Origin: CACIIZ01 sp045565285
GTDB lineage: Bacteria > Pseudomonadota > Alphaproteobacteria > Rhodobacterales > Rhodobacteraceae
NCBI GenBank assembly: GCA_045565285.1
Contig: JBJLFR010000031.1
Span: 1-17,591 of the forward strand
Direction: 5' to 3'
DNA: 17,591 nucleotides
In this document: piece after piece, positions 15,373 to 17,591 of the stretch
How positions within the stretch are numbered: the stretch's first letter is position 1
Layout: each line of letters starts with the position of its first letter
The notes under the pieces: model-generated
The model's database searches: none
Told to the model about the DNA's origin: nothing
Seen by the model: only the letters and a program-made list of their open reading frames with translations
Position numbers and translations under genes: made by a program

Positions 15373-16404
15373 TCAAGACATTCCGAGGTGAGCTTGAATA
15401 TTAGTAATTGCAATAACATTTACTATATCATGAAAATTACAACCACGCGATACATCATTTGCTGGTTTTTTTAAACCATCTAATATTGGACCAATAGCAA
15501 CTGCCCCAGCCATTCTTTCAGCAATTTTATACGCAATATTAGCGCTATCTAAATTTGGAAAAATTAATACATTACATTTACCAGAAATTTCTGAATTGCT
15601 TACTTTTAAATCAGAAACTAAAGGATCAAAAGCACTATCAAACTGTAACTCCCCTTCGACATTTATGTCCGGTCTAAGTGAACTAACAAGCTCTTTAGCT
15701 TTTATCACTTTATTAGATAAAGGATGTCTAGCACTACCCAAAGTTGAAAATGATAGCATCCCAACCATAGGTTTATTGCCTATTAACTCATTGAACCAAT
15801 CATGACAAACTATAGCTGAGGAAGCTAGATCTTCTGTAGATGGGTTAATAACAACTCCACAATCTGCAAAAATGAATGTTTCCTTTCTTTTATGATAAGA
15901 TTTATCACAAACTATAAGAAAAAAACTTGAAAGTTTTTCTTTATTTTCTTTCAAACCTATTACATTTAGGGCAGTTCTAACTGTATCAGAAGTAGTTGAT
16001 ATCGCTCCACCTACGGTACCGTCAGCATAATTAAGATGAACTAAAAGAGCAGAAAATACTAGTGGATTTTTTACGATTTCGAGTGCATCATCCATTTTAA
16101 TTATTTTTTTTTCTCTACACTTTAAATAAGCTTTTGCAAAATCCTCTAGAAAGTCTGATTTCTCAGGATCTATAATTTTAATATTTGATAGAATTTCATT
16201 TTGTTTAATTTGATGTAAAGAAGAAGAAAATTTTATTATCTTTTCACTAATAATTTTTTTTGGTCCTATTAGAGTCATTTCACCAAATCCTTCGCCACTA
16301 GCTGCAATGGCTGCCAAAATTACTCTATCGTCAGTTCCTTCACTTAAAATAATTTTTTTAGGAACTTTAGATGCTCGAGACCTAATTCTTTTTATATAAT
16401 TCAT
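15373..16404 (-). CDS. pta: Phosphate acetyltransferase (short form)
   Basis: A 343-residue cytoplasmic enzyme interconverting acetyl-CoA plus phosphate with acetyl phosphate plus CoA. The length equals the single-domain Pta, lacking the N-terminal DRTGG/AAA-like region of enterobacterial Pta. Seen: KKIILSEGTDDRVILAA (16-32), ADGTVGGAISTTSDTVRTAL, ADCGVVINPS, SFSTLGSARHP, VEGELQFDSAFDP, NVLIFPNLDSANIAYK, GPILDGLKKPANDVSRGC and IVNVIAIT, which follow the family closely and in order. Phosphotransbutyrylase is a less likely alternative. No acetate kinase or sulfoacetaldehyde acetyltransferase gene is in the window. There is no Shine-Dalgarno before the ATG and a TATAAT ends 5 nt upstream, suggesting a leaderless mRNA. 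It is the first gene of the minus-strand block, divergent from the aminotransferase gene. Confidence 0.94.
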   Translation of the reverse strand: MNYIKRIRSRASKVPKKIILSEGTDDRVILAAIAASGEGFGEMTLIGPKKIISEKIIKFSSSLHQIKQNEILSNIKIIDPEKSDFLEDFAKAYLKCREKKIIKMDDALEIVKNPLVFSALLVHLNYADGTVGGAISTTSDTVRTALNVIGLKENKEKLSSFFLIVCDKSYHKRKETFIFADCGVVINPSTEDLASSAIVCHDWFNELIGNKPMVGMLSFSTLGSARHPLSNKVIKAKELVSSLRPDINVEGELQFDSAFDPLVSDLKVSNSEISGKCNVLIFPNLDSANIAYKIAERMAGAVAIGPILDGLKKPANDVSRGCNFHDIVNVIAITNIQAHLGMS

Positions 16405-16409
16405 ATTTG

Positions 16410-16415
16410 ATTATA
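16410..16415 (-). promoter_or_regulatory. -10 element giving a probable leaderless pta transcript
   Basis: TATAAT on the minus strand ends 5 nt before the pta ATG, so transcription would begin at or next to the A of the start codon. The absence of any purine-rich Shine-Dalgarno fits this. The -35 region is not recognisable. Confidence 0.4.
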
Positions 16416-16540
16416 AAAATTACTGCTGCATTTATCTGTTATATTTGAAATATATATTATATACTCAAAAAAAAATTTTTAAATGAGAAATCTACTAGCA
16501 AATACTAATTTGGTAAATTATATTAACAATAGCATTTGTA

Positions 16541-16557
16541 ATTATTAAATTAATAAT
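16541..16557. repeat. Inverted repeat upstream of the aminotransferase gene
   Basis: ATTATTAA and TTAATAAT form a perfect 8-bp inverted repeat around one central A. It lies in the 169-bp divergent gap 16405-16573, just before the Shine-Dalgarno of the aminotransferase gene. It could be an operator, but it contains only A and T, so chance is a real explanation. The rest of that gap is AT-rich with nothing else recognised. Confidence 0.25.
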
Positions 16558-16573
16558 AGTTTAGGGGAAAATA

Positions 16574-17591
16574 ATGGCATATAATGTAAATAGGAATTCA
16601 CTAGAAAGTCAATGGATGCCCTTTACTGACAATAGGGGGTTTAAGACTAGTCCAAGATTAATAAGCCGAGCTTCTGGAGTTTATATGGATAATCACATGG
16701 GTTCAAAAGTAATAGATGGTTCATCAGGTCTTTTTTGCTGCCCTGCTGGACATTGTCACCCTAAAATAATTGAAGCAGTCCACGAACAAATGAAAATTAA
16801 TACATACACTTCCCCTTTTGGAACTAGTCATGAAGAAAGTTTTAAATTAGCTGACAAGGTTTCTGAATTGACCCCTGAAGATCTCAATTATGTTTTTTTT
16901 GTTAATTCTGGCTCTGAAGCAATTGATACTGCTTTAAAAATAACAATGGCCTATCATTCTGCGATTGGAGAAAATAGACATAGATTTGTTAGCAGAGAGA
17001 GAGCTTATCATGGCGTTAACATGGGAGGAGTTTCTCTTTCAGGAATGGTAAACAATAGAAAAACTTTTCCTATAGTTATGCCTGGTGTAGTAATGATGAG
17101 ACATACCTGGACTGGAGAAGAACTGTACGTTAAAGGTCAACCTAAAAATGGTAGAGAATTGGCAAATGATTTACATAGGTTTGTACAAACCTACGGAGGT
17201 CAAACAATAGCAGCATGTATAGTAGAACCAGTTGCTGGTTCTACAGGGACTTTAGTTCCTCCAATAGGTTATTTGGAAAGATTAAGAGAAATTTGCGATG
17301 AAAATGGTATTCTTCTGATTTTTGATGAAGTGATAACTGGTTTTGGTCGAATGGGAACTAACTTTGCATCAGATAAATTTAATGTGAAACCCGACATATT
17401 GACTATGGCTAAAGCATTAACAAATGGTTCAATGCCAATGGGTGCAGTATGCGTAAAAGATGAAATATATGAAACTGTTACTGACAATGCAAATGAGAAT
17501 GCTATTGAGTTTTTCCATGGTTACACATATTCTGGTCACCCAGCTGCTTGTGCTGCCGGTTTGGCTTCTCTTAAAATTTATGAAGATGAAG
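16574..17591 (+). CDS. Class III omega-amino-acid:pyruvate aminotransferase, 3'-truncated by window edge
   Basis: The first 339 codons of a PLP-dependent class III aminotransferase. Members of this group move the amino group of beta-alanine or another omega-amine to pyruvate, giving alanine and a semialdehyde. Seen: QWMPFTDNRGFKTSPRL at about 14-30, a hallmark of the beta-alanine:pyruvate group; GSSGLFCCPAGHCHP; NSGSEAID (111-118), the PLP phosphate cup; ERAYHGV; FDEVITGFGR with D251 for the PLP ring nitrogen; MAKALTNG with the Schiff-base lysine K280; and HGYTYSGHPAACAAG. The N-terminus differs from the taurine:pyruvate aminotransferases I recall, so I do not call it Tpa. The ATG at 16574 is preceded by AGGGGA at 5 nt spacing, a strong start. 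It is divergent from pta. The substrate could be beta-alanine, GABA, 5-aminovalerate or a polyamine derivative. Confidence 0.92.
   Translation, partial: MAYNVNRNSLESQWMPFTDNRGFKTSPRLISRASGVYMDNHMGSKVIDGSSGLFCCPAGHCHPKIIEAVHEQMKINTYTSPFGTSHEESFKLADKVSELTPEDLNYVFFVNSGSEAIDTALKITMAYHSAIGENRHRFVSRERAYHGVNMGGVSLSGMVNNRKTFPIVMPGVVMMRHTWTGEELYVKGQPKNGRELANDLHRFVQTYGGQTIAACIVEPVAGSTGTLVPPIGYLERLREICDENGILLIFDEVITGFGRMGTNFASDKFNVKPDILTMAKALTNGSMPMGAVCVKDEIYETVTDNANENAIEFFHGYTYSGHPAACAAGLASLKIYEDE

Noticed and set aside
1..17591. Mobile elements, CRISPR arrays, tRNA or rRNA genes
   Set aside because: All stretches above 100 bp without a gene were read on both strands. No repeat-spacer pattern, transposase-like ORF, cloverleaf or rRNA-like conserved sequence was found.

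Overview
The window looks like a stretch of an AT-rich alphaproteobacterial chromosome. By eye G+C is about one third, intergenic gaps are short and non-ATG starts are used. The order of a pteridine-reductase-type SDR followed by uvrC is one I associate with alphaproteobacteria. Small genome style plus quaternary-amine and CoA-ester catabolism suggests a marine, streamlined oligotroph (SAR11/HIMB59/SAR116 kind), but that placement is inference. I see no insertion sequences, CRISPR, tRNA or rRNA.

Layout. From 1 to 3497 everything is on the minus strand: an S49 peptidase, an SDR with a pteridine-reductase-like triad, and a uvrC that runs off the left edge. The 260-bp gap between the SDR gene and uvrC contains two hairpins, one terminator-like. 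From 3649 to 7543 is a tight plus-strand operon: a class III CoA-transferase (closest by memory to succinyl-CoA:glutarate CoA-transferase), a Tas-like aldo/keto reductase, and a YadG/YadH-type ABC-2 exporter pair. It meets a minus-strand block tail to tail with a 7-nt gap.

From 7551 to 16404 the minus strand carries, in transcription order, phosphate acetyltransferase, glutaryl-CoA dehydrogenase, two dimethylglycine/sarcosine-dehydrogenase-like flavoproteins (each FAD domain plus GcvT folate domain, overlapping by ATGA), and a non-pyrrolysine MttB-family methyltransferase 3 nt further on. Divergent from pta, at 16574, is the first 339 codons of a class III omega-amino-acid:pyruvate aminotransferase that runs off the right edge.

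How the genes may work together (inference). The MttB homologue and the two flavoproteins form one translationally coupled unit that could strip methyl groups stepwise from a quaternary amine such as glycine betaine or proline betaine: MttB for the first methyl, the flavoproteins for the remaining ones as folate-bound one-carbon units. No corrinoid protein or reactivating protein is visible beside it. The CoA-transferase and glutaryl-CoA dehydrogenase, although about 10 kb apart, would together convert glutarate to crotonyl-CoA. The aminotransferase could feed semialdehydes into the same area of metabolism, and Pta would interconvert acetyl-CoA and acetyl phosphate. The most interesting element is the MttB plus twin GcvT-flavoprotein unit, in which one flavoprotein has Glu where the GcvT catalytic Asp is expected.
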